From: Chryseobacterium arthrosphaerae
Lineage (GTDB): Bacteria > Bacteroidota > Bacteroidia > Flavobacteriales > Weeksellaceae
Length of the DNA: 64,000 nt
Assembly (NCBI RefSeq): GCF_001684965.1
Contig: NZ_MAYG01000001.1
Coordinates: forward strand, 2,418,001-2,482,000
Direction of reading: 5' to 3'
In this document: one piece after another, positions 53,524-62,047 of the stretch
How the letters are laid out: each line of letters opens with the position of its first letter
How positions within the stretch are numbered: the first letter of the stretch is position 1
Program-made: the position numbers and the translations under genes
The notes under the pieces: generated by a model
What the model was told of the DNA's origin: nothing
Database searches by the model: none
What the model saw: the letters and a program-made list of their open reading frames with translations, nothing else

Positions 53524-54582
53524 TTAGTTTCGTGGTTTTTTATCAATCAGATAAATCAGCTGTCCTGCAGATGGCTGCTGTCCTTCATCCATTCTGTTTT
53601 TGGCATATAATTTATGCAGCTTGATTCCGAACTTCTGGGCGATATCGTGCATATCTTCACCGGATGCGGCTTTGTAAGTTGCTGTATTTCCTGAAGAGTT
53701 TTTAGATTCAAGGAAGACGATATCATTTTTCTTCAGTGTTTCATTTTCAAGTTCATTCCACTTCATCAGGCGGCTTTCGCTCACTTTGAATTTATTGGCA
53801 ATGAATTTCACATCGGTATCTTCAGGGATGATAATGTATTTCAGCCCGTCATTCGGGTGGCTTTTGATCAGAATGGAATTAAGAATTTCCGCTTTTGTTT
53901 TGATTCTTTCCACTCTTTTCTGCTGCTGTGCATAAGAAGTCTGTTTGTAAGGGACTTCTACCGTTACCGGTTCTTTAGCTTTCTTTGTTGCTTTTGAAGG
54001 CTCCAGCTGTGCCATGAAAGTTCTGTCGTCTTTCAGATCCGGATACATTTTAAGAACAGCGTACAACACTTCATTAGAATTGGTATTGTCGTATTCGTAT
54101 AATTTATACTTTTCAATTTTAGTGATCAGAATGGAAGCATAGCGTGGATTGGTTGCATATCCTGCCTTTTTCAACCCATATGCCCATGCCCTGTAATCTT
54201 TCATATCGAGTTTGAAAAGATTAGCGTAATATTTTCTGGTAGATAAAAATATGGAATGGTCTTCATAAGACTGTCTTGGATCGTCATACACACGGAAGCA
54301 TTCATTAGGGGCATCATCCGTATGCTTCATTGTTTTACCTGTCCAGTCTTCTTTACATTTGATACCGAAGTGGTTTTTACCTTCCTGAGCCAGCCTGCTC
54401 TGTCCGCCTCCCGTTTCCAGGAGTCCCTGGGCAAGAGTAATAGAAGCCGGAATTTTATATTTTTCCATTTCTTCTACTGCGTATTTAGCAAATCTCTGAA
54501 TGTACTGATCTTCGGTTGCCCATCCCTGAGCAGAAAATTTTGATAAAACTAAAAGGCTTATGGATAGGAAAAGTCTTTTCAT
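53524..54582 (-). CDS. Glucosaminidase (GH73) with C-terminal LysM domains
   Basis: A 352-residue exported peptidoglycan hydrolase. The signal peptide ends near KFSAQ. The GH73 domain (about 25-170) has IPASITLAQGLLETGGGQSRLAQEGKNHFGIKC with the catalytic glutamate in LLETGGG, and later KAGYATNPRYA. Two LysM-like repeats follow (about 240-290, YIIIPEDTDVKFIANKFKVSESRLMKWN; and 300-348, YKAASGEDMHDIAQKFGIKLHKLYAKN), which hold the enzyme on the wall. The ATG at 54582 is preferred to an in-frame TTG three codons upstream. It lies 15 nt downstream of the PLP deaminase gene. Confidence 0.88.
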   Translation of the reverse strand: MKRLFLSISLLVLSKFSAQGWATEDQYIQRFAKYAVEEMEKYKIPASITLAQGLLETGGGQSRLAQEGKNHFGIKCKEDWTGKTMKHTDDAPNECFRVYDDPRQSYEDHSIFLSTRKYYANLFKLDMKDYRAWAYGLKKAGYATNPRYASILITKIEKYKLYEYDNTNSNEVLYAVLKMYPDLKDDRTFMAQLEPSKATKKAKEPVTVEVPYKQTSYAQQQKRVERIKTKAEILNSILIKSHPNDGLKYIIIPEDTDVKFIANKFKVSESRLMKWNELENETLKKNDIVFLESKNSSGNTATYKAASGEDMHDIAQKFGIKLHKLYAKNRMDEGQQPSAGQLIYLIDKKPRN

Positions 54583-54597
54583 GTTTTTCAATTTTAC

Positions 54598-55506
54598 TTA
54601 TATAATTAAATTTCTATTCTGTTTTTCTAACAGCAGATTAGCTCCTTCAATTCCCTGCAATCCGCCTGTATGAAAGCACAAAACCCTGCTGTTTTCAGGA
54701 AAAAACCCTTCATCAATCATCTCAAACACTTTCTGCATCATTTTTCCTGTATAAACCGGTTCCAGAGGAATATCATATTTCTCTTTGAAATCATTGATAA
54801 AACGGATATTTTCATCACTTATTTTACCATAACCTCCAAAACATGAATCTATTAGATCAAAATTCCGTTTCAAAGTTAATTCAAATATTTTATTTTCCAG
54901 TGAAGCATCATGAACCGCTTTAAATCCTATAACTTTCTGATTGTCTTCACAAAATTTTGAAATTCCGGCAATGGTACCTCCGGTTCCAACTGCAGTGCAA
55001 AGATAGTCAAAATCTTTTGTTTGCTCATTCAGCATCATTTTCACGCCTGCTACCGCCTCTTCATTGGTTCCTCCTTCCGGCACCACTAATGCCTCCGGGA
55101 ACTCCTGCTGCAGGAATTCAGTCAGTTTTTCTTTATGCCGGTATTCTTCGCGGGTGACAAATTTCAGGTTCATGCCGTTCCGTTTAGCAAAAAGTAAAGT
55201 AGGATTATCCCTCCATTTATGCTGCAGTTCTTCTCCTCTTATAATTCCCAAAGTCGGAATACCAGCCCTGCTTCCTACCGCAGAGACTGCTGCGATATGA
55301 TTGGAAAACGCTCCTCCGAAAGTAATGATATAAGGTTTTTCAGGATCTTTTTCCAGATAATGATTGACATTATAAAAAAGCTTCCAGTATTTGTTGCCAG
55401 AAATCTGAGAATGAATAAGGTCTTCTCTTTTGATGAAAACCCTGATATTTTTATGAATCAGGATCTCCTGAATCGGAACAGGTTCTGTGGGGAATTGTAA
55501 TAGCAT
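54598..55506 (-). CDS. ACC deaminase / D-cysteine desulfhydrase family PLP enzyme
   Basis: A 302-residue fold-type II PLP enzyme. The PLP lysine is in SQISGNKYWKL (about residue 39), followed by TFGGAFSNHIAAVSAVGSRAGI, typical of the D-cysteine desulfhydrase/1-aminocyclopropane-1-carboxylate deaminase family, and TAVGTGGTIAGI. The residues that separate the two activities cannot be judged here. It releases ammonia and pyruvate or 2-oxobutyrate. Its promoter region is duplicated in the tandem repeat upstream. Confidence 0.8.
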   Translation of the reverse strand: MLLQFPTEPVPIQEILIHKNIRVFIKREDLIHSQISGNKYWKLFYNVNHYLEKDPEKPYIITFGGAFSNHIAAVSAVGSRAGIPTLGIIRGEELQHKWRDNPTLLFAKRNGMNLKFVTREEYRHKEKLTEFLQQEFPEALVVPEGGTNEEAVAGVKMMLNEQTKDFDYLCTAVGTGGTIAGISKFCEDNQKVIGFKAVHDASLENKIFELTLKRNFDLIDSCFGGYGKISDENIRFINDFKEKYDIPLEPVYTGKMMQKVFEMIDEGFFPENSRVLCFHTGGLQGIEGANLLLEKQNRNLII

Positions 55507-55540
55507 TTCAGTTCTTTAAACTATCCATCGGTTATTTTTG

Positions 55541-55548
55541 CAAAAGTA
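55541..55548 (-). promoter_or_regulatory. -7 promoter element of the PLP deaminase gene, proximal copy
   Basis: On the minus strand this reads TACTTTTG, a full match to TAnnTTTG, 35 nt before the ATG. It lies at the start of duplication unit 1. Confidence 0.5.
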
Positions 55549-55720
55549 GTAAAAGATTAGTTATCGTTTCCAGTCCAATGATATTGGCAGATGCAGCAAT
55601 TCTGTATGGAATATTGACAGGCATTTAACTACAGATTTACACGGATGCGGATGATTGTAAATTATATTATGCAGAATGTTTGTGACATTTGTGTATTTAT
55701 TTGTGATGCTGCGTTCACAT

Positions 55721-55792
55721 TTTTAGGTTTTGGCTAAAGCCAATGGAATATTTTAATTTCAATTGGCCGGGCTAAAGCCCGCCCCTATTGAT
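55721..55792. repeat. Twin-hairpin dispersed repeat, copy B
   Basis: The same 72-bp length and the same TTGGC-TAAA-GCCAA and CGGGC-TAAA-GCCCG hairpins as copy A, with a different spacer. Confidence 0.6.
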
Positions 55793-55834
55793 GGTGATAT
55801 TGATGTCCTTATATTTATAAGCAGGATAATTTTG

Positions 55835-55842
55835 CAAAGGTA
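55835..55842 (-). promoter_or_regulatory. -7 promoter element of the PLP deaminase gene, distal copy
   Basis: The duplicated version reads TACCTTTG on the minus strand, still a full match to TAnnTTTG despite the substitution. Confidence 0.35.
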
Positions 55843-56014
55843 GTAAAAGATTAGTTATCGTTTTCAGCCCAATGATATTGGCAGATGCAGCAATTCTGTA
55901 TGGAATATTCACAGGCATTGAACCACAGATTTACACGGATGCGGATGATTGTAAATTATATTTTGCAGAATGTTTATGAAATTTGTGAAATTGTTTGTGA
56001 TGCTGCGTTCACAT

Positions 56015-56086
56015 TTTTAGGTTTTGGCTAAAGCCAATGGAATATTTTAATTTCAATTGGCCGGGCTAAAGCCCGTCCCTATTGAT
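56015..56086. repeat. Twin-hairpin dispersed repeat, copy C
   Basis: The counterpart of copy B in the second duplication unit, exactly 294 bp further on, with few differences. Confidence 0.6.
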
Positions 56087-56142
56087 AGTGATATTGATGT
56101 CCTTATATTTATAAACAGGATAATAGTTCTATAACGACAAAA

Positions 56143-56174
56143 TCTTTCAATCTTTCAATCTTTCAATCTTTCAA
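56143..56174. repeat. Octanucleotide tandem repeat
   Basis: Four perfect copies of TCTTTCAA, ending a few nt before the stop codon of the small HExxH gene. Confidence 0.8.
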
Positions 56175-56179
56175 TTTTT

Positions 56180-56506
56180 CTACAAATATTTCCTGAAATT
56201 CCAGAATTTTCTTTTTTTAAGATAACTCAAATGATGTTCGTTGGCATAGGCCTCTCTTTCAAAGGAGATTCTTTTGTACGCAAGATAGCTGTCTTTAAGT
56301 TTGAAAAACCAGTAATAATACTCAATAACGTAGAAAATATAAAAAAAAATGATCAGCATTTCCAGCTGCTGCCGTAAATGGATCTTTTCGTGATTGATAA
56401 GTATATTATTTTCCTTATCTTCGGGTTTCCTAATGAAGATAAAGGGAAAGAGAGCTATGCCATTAATTTTTAGTTTTTTCAATGGCTTTTGGCATACAAT
56501 TATCAT
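56180..56506 (-). CDS. Small membrane protein with HExxH motif, possible minimal metallopeptidase
   Basis: A 108-residue protein. It contains HEKIH (residues 39-43), fitting the zinc motif HExxH, in the setting ILINHEKIHLRQQLEML. One hydrophobic, aromatic-rich helix follows (about 51-68), then SFEREAYANE (81-90), which could give the third ligand. This layout recalls a stripped-down M48/M56-type core. No signal peptide is obvious. The family is not known to me. A TATATTTG (56512-56519, minus) only 5 nt before the ATG suggests a nearly leaderless transcript, if it is real. Confidence 0.65.
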   Translation of the reverse strand: MIIVCQKPLKKLKINGIALFPFIFIRKPEDKENNILINHEKIHLRQQLEMLIIFFYIFYVIEYYYWFFKLKDSYLAYKRISFEREAYANEHHLSYLKKRKFWNFRKYL

Positions 56507-56543
56507 AATAACAAATATAAAAAGTTTTTTGACTTGCGTTTAA

Positions 56544-56729
<186 letters not shown>

Positions 56730-56730
56730 A

Positions 56731-57258
56731 ATGAAGAAATATATTTTTATTTTGTTGGCATCTGCTACATTAGGTCTTACTTCTTGTAGCCCTTTTCAGG
56801 TACGTTCAGACTATGCTGAAACCGCCAATTTCAATTCTTATAAGACTTATAAAATAAGAATTGACGATCTTAAACTGAATGATATTGATAAAGACAGAGT
56901 TCTGAATGAGCTGTCAAGACAGCTTCAAAGTAAAGGACTTCAATCAGGAGAGAACCCTGATCTTATTATCAACGTAAAAGCAAATCATAAAAAAATTACG
57001 GACATACAGAGTTCTTCTCCTTACGGAATGTGGGGATGGGGCGGCCCTTTCGGATGGGGTGTCGGTATGAACAGAACATGGACGAGCAATTATAATGAAG
57101 GCGCATTAATCGTTGACCTGATCGATGCAAAAACCAACAAACTGGTTTGGCAGGGTATCGGAAGCGGAATTTCTGTAGATTCTCCAAGATCTAAGCAAAG
57201 ACAGATTCCTGAAATCATGGCTGAGATCATGAAAAACTATCCGCCACAGAGAAAGTAA
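56731..57258 (+). CDS. DUF4136-type lipoprotein
   Basis: A 175-residue lipoprotein (MKKYIFILLASATLGLTSC, lipid Cys19). The DUF4136 pattern is VRSDYAETANFNSYKTYKI, then the middle NPDLIINVKANHKK, a Gly/Trp-rich stretch (MWGWGGPFGWGVG), EGALIVDLIDAKTNKLVWQGIGSG and a terminal helix. The ATG at 56731 matches the lipoprotein signal; an in-frame start at 56710 would overlap the previous gene. Envelope location likely, function unknown. Confidence 0.78.
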   Translation: MKKYIFILLASATLGLTSCSPFQVRSDYAETANFNSYKTYKIRIDDLKLNDIDKDRVLNELSRQLQSKGLQSGENPDLIINVKANHKKITDIQSSSPYGMWGWGGPFGWGVGMNRTWTSNYNEGALIVDLIDAKTNKLVWQGIGSGISVDSPRSKQRQIPEIMAEIMKNYPPQRK

Positions 57259-57323
57259 ATTGAGGACTATTATAGACAAATTAAACTTAGTAATTTGCCG
57301 GCAAATCTTTTTAAATAACACCA

Positions 57324-57944
57324 ATGCAACAAGGGAAACAAATAGATTTTTGGGAATTGCTTCCCCATAAAGGTCTGGGCCCCATCCGATTTTCGATGGA
57401 TAAATCGGAGGTACAGTGTTACTATAAGGAATTCGGCACTATGATCCTTCAAAAAGACGAAAGCATTGAACAGAAAAAGAAAGATCTTGAAGATACATTT
57501 AAACAATTCAGTGAATTTTTCAGTGAAGAAGATTTAAAAATCGCAATGCAAGGACTCGAAGACGTGGGTGGAGAATTGGGTGATGTCGTGACCGAATACA
57601 CAAGCTCAGGAATATCGTTACAGTACAAAGCGGATCGACTGACTGAGATTTTTGCGGATGACAGAGCAAAGCAATTACATTTTCAAGGTATACCAATCTT
57701 TTCAGATGATCCAACCAAACTACTCAACTCTATGCGTAAGGTTTTTGAGGAAGATCCTGTTATAAAAGATAAAGAGCTTATTTTCCGGAACAACAACATT
57801 TATTTGTTCAATTTTATAAAAGAAGATTCTACCGGCAATTGCGTGGCCGGAGATCAACAGAATAGGACGATCATGTGGAGAGACTCACCACGGCCTCTTT
57901 CTGTTGATTTAGCAGAATACCGGCATGTAAAACTGCCAACCTGA
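57324..57944 (+). CDS. Hypothetical cytosolic protein, immunity-protein-like opening
   Basis: A 206-residue soluble protein without a signal peptide. The opening WELLPHKGLGPIRFSMDKSEVQ recalls the short GxGxIxFxMxxxEV pattern near the N-terminus of several predicted immunity proteins, and the acidic, helical centre (residues 50-90) fits that style. No toxin gene is next to it. The family is not recognised with confidence. A clear terminator follows. Confidence 0.55.
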   Translation: MQQGKQIDFWELLPHKGLGPIRFSMDKSEVQCYYKEFGTMILQKDESIEQKKKDLEDTFKQFSEFFSEEDLKIAMQGLEDVGGELGDVVTEYTSSGISLQYKADRLTEIFADDRAKQLHFQGIPIFSDDPTKLLNSMRKVFEEDPVIKDKELIFRNNNIYLFNFIKEDSTGNCVAGDQQNRTIMWRDSPRPLSVDLAEYRHVKLPT

Positions 57945-58038
57945 TATTTTCGCTAGCTGTATGGTACTTCATGCAATCGCATTTTTTAGTTTCCGCACTC
58001 TACCTTTCCATTTGAATTGAAATATAGAAAAATTATAT

Positions 58039-58070
58039 TGGCCGGCACAGTTTTTTGTGCCGGCTTTTTG
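58039..58070 (+). terminator. Terminator after the 57324 gene
   Basis: GCCGGCACA (58041-58049) pairs with TGTGCCGGC (58056-58064), followed by a T-run. The remainder of the 57945-58255 gap shows no gene or repeat. Confidence 0.75.
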
Positions 58071-58255
58071 TTTGCTGTTTATCGGTGAGGCTGTGTGGAA
58101 TATTTATGTTGTCTGCTGTGATCCTTGTGAAGCCGTTTGTGCTTAGATAGTCAATCTACATTATTTATAAAACAGAATGTTCTACATTCAAAATTAATGA
58201 TAATGTAATTTTTTATTCGTAAAAATGTAGTAATCTTGCTGAAACTTGTATTGAT

Positions 58256-60046
58256 ATGAAAAAAATCATCTTATTCTCTGTATTTGCGGGACTTGCCCAT
58301 GCCCAGGCTCCTGCAGGATACTACAATTCTGCCAACGGATTAAGTGGTGCAGCACTCAAAACGGCATTAAGCGGCATTATTACCAGCGGACACCAGGACA
58401 AAGGCTATAACGGACTGTGGACTGCCTATAAAACTACGGATATTGATAAAGATTACGAAAACGACGGATCTATTCTTGATATGTATTCTGAAAAACCCGC
58501 TGGTGCCGATCCTTATAAATATACCCCCGGAAGCAACCAGTGCGGAACTTATTCTACGGAAGGCAACTGCTACAACAGGGAGCATGTGATCCCTCAAAGC
58601 TTATTTAGTGAAGCTTCTCCAATGGTTTCTGATATTCATTTCATCAGAGCCACTGACGGTAAGGTGAATGGAATGAGAAGTAACTATCCTTTCGGGAAGG
58701 TAAGCAGCGCAACATTTACCTCCAAAAACGGTTCTAAACTCGGATCTTCTGCGTCTTCCGGATATTCAGGAACGGTTTTTGAGCCGATCGATGAGTTTAA
58801 AGGGGATGTGGCCCGTATGATCTTCTATTTTGTGACCCGTTATCAGAGTAAGCTTTCTTCATTCACTTCAGGAAATATGCTGGGAAGTTCTGCTTTCCCG
58901 GGATTACAGACCTGGGAGCTGAATGTTCTTCTGGCCTGGCACAACCAGGATCCGGTTTCTCAGGCTGAGATCAGAAGGAATAATGCGTCTTATACGTATC
59001 AGGGGAACAGGAATCCGTTTATTGATAATCCCAACTATGTCAATCTTATCTGGGGTTCCCAGCAGCCTTCAGCTGATACCCAGGCTCCGACAACGGCTAC
59101 CGGCTTAAATATTTCAGGAAAAACATCCAGCAGCATTACTCTTGCCTGGAATGCTTCTACGGATAATGTAGGCGTAACGGGCTATAATGTTTATGTAAAC
59201 GGAAGCCTTAAAGCAACAGTAAGCTCAACCTCAACAACAATTTCAGGGCTCAGTCCTTCCACTAGCTACAGTTTTTATGTAACAGCTAAAGATGCTGCCG
59301 GAAATTCTTCACCGAACAGCTCAACTGTTTCAGGTACTACCAATGCAGGAGGTACAACAACTCCATCAACAGGGTGTACGAATGAAAATTTTGAAGCGAT
59401 CCCTGCAACCAGTGCTTCCTATACAACAAGAACCTGGAGCAACGGCGGTATCTCATGGACAGCAACGGATGCAAGGACCGATCAGACGATCAATAACAAA
59501 GCCATTACAGTAAGAAACGGTTCTTTAACGTCAGGAAGCTCTTCCAATGGTATCGGTTCTTTAACAGTTACGACTCAAATGAAGTTTTCAGGGAGCAACG
59601 GAACTTTTGATGTGAAAGTGAACGGAACTACAGTGGGAACAGTTCCATACAGTACATCAGCAACTACCACAACGATCAGCAATATCAATGTTTCAGGAAA
59701 TGTAACAGTAAGTCTGGTAAACAATTCAACAAGCAACAGAGTGGCTATTGATGACCTTTCGTGGACATGCTATTCAGGATCTTCGGCAAGACAGGCTCAA
59801 AGCATTGCTCCGGAAACAACGAAGAGTTTTCAAATTTCACCAAACCCGGTTACGAATCAGGAAATCTTTGTAAAAGGTGATCTTCAGAGTGTAAGAAAAG
59901 CTGAAATCTATACGCTTCAGGGTAAGGTTTTACAAACGGTGGATCAGCCATTCAGAAATGGTAATTCTATCAAAACCGGAAATCTTGGCCAGGGAATTTA
60001 TATTCTGAAACTGGATCATGCCACGATGCAGTTTTTGGTAAAATAA
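58256..60046 (+). CDS. Secreted endonuclease I with fibronectin III and T9SS sorting domain
   Basis: A 596-residue secreted nuclease. The signal peptide ends near AHAQ. The endonuclease I domain (about 18-268) has CYNREHVIPQSLF with catalytic H110 and SDIHFIRATDG. A fibronectin III domain follows (about 276-363, APTTATGLNISGKTSSSITLAWNAS), then a beta-sandwich region (about 375-505). The last ~70 residues are a T9SS type A sorting domain (FQISPNPVTNQEIFVKGD, AEIYTLQGKVLQ, GIYILKL). It degrades extracellular DNA or RNA after type IX secretion. The T9SS machinery is not in this window. Confidence 0.9.
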   Translation: MKKIILFSVFAGLAHAQAPAGYYNSANGLSGAALKTALSGIITSGHQDKGYNGLWTAYKTTDIDKDYENDGSILDMYSEKPAGADPYKYTPGSNQCGTYSTEGNCYNREHVIPQSLFSEASPMVSDIHFIRATDGKVNGMRSNYPFGKVSSATFTSKNGSKLGSSASSGYSGTVFEPIDEFKGDVARMIFYFVTRYQSKLSSFTSGNMLGSSAFPGLQTWELNVLLAWHNQDPVSQAEIRRNNASYTYQGNRNPFIDNPNYVNLIWGSQQPSADTQAPTTATGLNISGKTSSSITLAWNASTDNVGVTGYNVYVNGSLKATVSSTSTTISGLSPSTSYSFYVTAKDAAGNSSPNSSTVSGTTNAGGTTTPSTGCTNENFEAIPATSASYTTRTWSNGGISWTATDARTDQTINNKAITVRNGSLTSGSSSNGIGSLTVTTQMKFSGSNGTFDVKVNGTTVGTVPYSTSATTTTISNINVSGNVTVSLVNNSTSNRVAIDDLSWTCYSGSSARQAQSIAPETTKSFQISPNPVTNQEIFVKGDLQSVRKAEIYTLQGKVLQTVDQPFRNGNSIKTGNLGQGIYILKLDHATMQFLVK

Positions 60047-60061
60047 TGCTTATTTTTTGAT

Positions 60062-60103
60062 ATAAAAAGCTGGCATCCTGTTTTGGAAGCCAGCTTTTTT
60101 TAA
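60062..60103 (+). terminator. Terminator after the nuclease gene
   Basis: AAAAAGCTGGC pairs with GCCAGCTTTTT over a 14-nt loop, followed by T-run, 16 nt past the stop. Confidence 0.75.
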
Positions 60104-60190
60104 TTCTTTTCTGAAGGTGCTGCTTTTCTTTTGAATACCCATCAACAAACTTGTAGGATGAAGCTCATCAATAAAGAAAGTGTATTTTCC

Positions 60191-60260
60191 CTACTACCTA
60201 CTACCTACTACCTACTACCTACTACCTATTACCTATTACCTATTACCTATTACCTATTAC
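60191..60260. repeat. Heptanucleotide tandem array
   Basis: Ten 7-bp units: five CTACTAC followed by five CTATTAC, 70 bp in all, with a partial eleventh. It ends directly at the stop codon of the next minus-strand gene (60261-60263). Confidence 0.9.
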
Positions 60261-60644
60261 CTATTTACTTCCCTCCTTTTCCTTAATAATCTTTGACCAA
60301 TCGGTAAACATTTTGGTAATTGTATTGGCATTGATCAAGCTGAAAATAAACATCCCGACCATTACGGTAAGCCAGCAACAGGCTAATTTTATTCCGTTCT
60401 TATCTGTAATAAAATAAAGTACAAATATGGTAAGGGTACCCAGTACAAAAGTAAACAGTAAGGTATACATCAATACATGAATGATATACATATTGAACTT
60501 AAGCTTCCTGAATATCCACCCGATGACAGCTGCAGGAATAAACAACAGCAACGGAAGGAACATAGCCCCGAATATCGCCATTTCAGGATGCTCCGTGATT
60601 TCTCTTTCGAGCCCGAAAAAGGTATTAAAACTGAACTCCGTCAT
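60261..60644 (-). CDS. Small three-helix membrane protein
   Basis: A 127-residue membrane protein with three hydrophobic helices (about 22-45, 52-78, 87-104) and a basic C-terminal tail. Its ATG lies 20 nt inside the end of the LemA gene, so translation is coupled. It is the last gene of the LemA/GIDE group. No family recognised. Confidence 0.65.
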   Translation of the reverse strand: MTEFSFNTFFGLEREITEHPEMAIFGAMFLPLLLFIPAAVIGWIFRKLKFNMYIIHVLMYTLLFTFVLGTLTIFVLYFITDKNGIKLACCWLTVMVGMFIFSLINANTITKMFTDWSKIIKEKEGSK

Positions 60645-61185
60645 AGTGTTTTTCAGCGCTTGTTATTTCCAGTAAAGTTTTGTCTTTATAGCCCAGCATT
60701 TTGGCCAGTATAACATTCGGGAATTCATGAATTCCGATATTATAAAGATTGACACTGTCGTTAAAAAATTCTCTTCTGTCTGCAATTTTGTTTTCCAGCT
60801 CGGAGATTCTTTTCTGCAGCTCCAGAAAGTTGTTGCTTGATTTCAGCTCAGGGTAATTCTCGGAAACGGCAAAAAATGATGATAAGGCCTTCGAAGTTTC
60901 GTTAGCAAGCTCAGTCCTTTTATCGGCATCGGCTGTCTGGTTATATGAAGTCCTGAGTTCCGTAAGACGGGCAAGCAGGTTTTCTTCATAGTTCATAAAA
61001 TGTTTCGCCACGTTGACCAGATTAGGAATTTCATCTGCACGCTGCTTCAAAACAACATCAATATTGCCATAGGCTTTATCGACATTAAACTTAAGCATGA
61101 CCAGCTTGTTATATAAATTGATCAAAAAACTTATAATCACTACTCCTAAAAGGATGAGTAATATGATGGCAACAGTCTGATTCAT
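60625..61185 (-). CDS. LemA-family protein
   Basis: A 186-residue protein with one N-terminal membrane helix (about 5-24) and the LemA coiled-coil domain (YNKLVMLKFNVDKAYGNIDVVLKQRADEIPNLVNVAKHFM, NPxxLNF-like end FNDSVNLYNIGIHEFPNVILAKMLGYK). LemA proteins are widespread with unclear function; some are linked to membrane stress and TPM-domain proteins. The ATG overlaps the stop of the GIDE-like gene by one base (TAATG), a sign of tight coupling. Confidence 0.88.
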   Translation of the reverse strand: MNQTVAIILLILLGVVIISFLINLYNKLVMLKFNVDKAYGNIDVVLKQRADEIPNLVNVAKHFMNYEENLLARLTELRTSYNQTADADKRTELANETSKALSSFFAVSENYPELKSSNNFLELQKRISELENKIADRREFFNDSVNLYNIGIHEFPNVILAKMLGYKDKTLLEITSAEKHYDGVQF

Positions 61186-61967
61186 TATTGTATGAGTATA
61201 TAAATGATAATTAAAAGGATTATTGAACAGGTAACCATGAAAGACCTCAGCAGCGGCTGATATTTATTCCATACGGTGATTCCTGATGATGAAGTCACAC
61301 CAAGTACTTTATAATGGTCATCTTTTCTGATGAATGGCACGCCGTTTTTAGCATCTGCGTATCCTACCAGCAGCATTTTTTGTCCGTCTTTCAGCAGGGT
61401 TTCTGTGTATCTTTTGTTATTGCTGCTGCTTATATTGGTTTCTCCAAGCAAAACAAGCTCTATGTCCTCCGGTTCAATGTCAATGGTTCCCGTTTCGTCT
61501 TTTATGGTGAAAGGATTGCATCGGGTTTCCCTATGAATGGTTCTGTAAGAGAGTTTCCCGTCAGAATCCCTGTCAATATCTTCAATGGTATAATAATATC
61601 CGATGCATATTTCATGATCAACCGGTGAAGATAAAGGCTCTTTCATGATCAGGGTTCCTTCAACTTCTACAATTCCTTTTGCCAGCGATTTTATTTTAGA
61701 TGTCGGAAGTGACGCCTGCAGCCTTAAAAATCTCTTAGCAGAAGTTGGTCTCATCAACGTAAGAAAAATGAAGACAAAAAAGATCAAAGGAAGAATGATG
61801 ATTGCTTTTTCTGCATATGCATCATAATTATTTGAAATTTCATAGAGGTAAGCATGCAGCGGCATTTTTTCTTTAAAAATAGTCCACAGTATAAAATAAA
61901 GAAAACAAAACACAATCGCTCCCAGAATCCCATAGGCTATATATGATTTTTTTCTGTTACTCTCCAT
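61185..61967 (-). CDS. GIDE-domain-like membrane protein
   Basis: A 260-residue protein with two N-terminal membrane helices (about 12-31 and 54-71) and a C-terminal one (about 240-259). Between lies a beta-rich domain with IVEVEGTLIMKEPLSSPVDHEICIGYYYTIED, NPFTIKDETGTIDIEPEDIELVLLGE and GQKMLLVGYA, which resembles the GIDE domain of MUL1-type E3 ligases and their prokaryotic relatives. There is no RING finger. It is translationally coupled to LemA, an association that supports a joint envelope-sensing role. Confidence 0.65.
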   Translation of the reverse strand: MESNRKKSYIAYGILGAIVFCFLYFILWTIFKEKMPLHAYLYEISNNYDAYAEKAIIILPLIFFVFIFLTLMRPTSAKRFLRLQASLPTSKIKSLAKGIVEVEGTLIMKEPLSSPVDHEICIGYYYTIEDIDRDSDGKLSYRTIHRETRCNPFTIKDETGTIDIEPEDIELVLLGETNISSSNNKRYTETLLKDGQKMLLVGYADAKNGVPFIRKDDHYKVLGVTSSSGITVWNKYQPLLRSFMVTCSIILLIIIYILIQ

Positions 61968-62047
61968 GTATTGCTATTATTTTCCCTGAATGTTAAGTTT
62001 TGGTTGTGAATTCAAAAATACATTATTATTAATGAATGCTGTCTGAA

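Larger units (their letters stand above)
55535..56123. repeat. Tandem duplication, two units of 294 bp
   Basis: Unit 1 (about 55535-55829) and unit 2 (about 55830-56123) are nearly identical with scattered substitutions; offsets checked at several points are all exactly 294. Each unit holds a -7-like element, A+T-rich sequence and one copy of the 72-bp twin-hairpin repeat. No coding sense was found. This explains most of the 55507-56179 gap. Confidence 0.85.

Noticed and set aside
60191-60260. CRISPR-like regular repeats.
   Set aside because: The units are 7 bp with no spacers and no cas genes are present; it is a simple tandem array.
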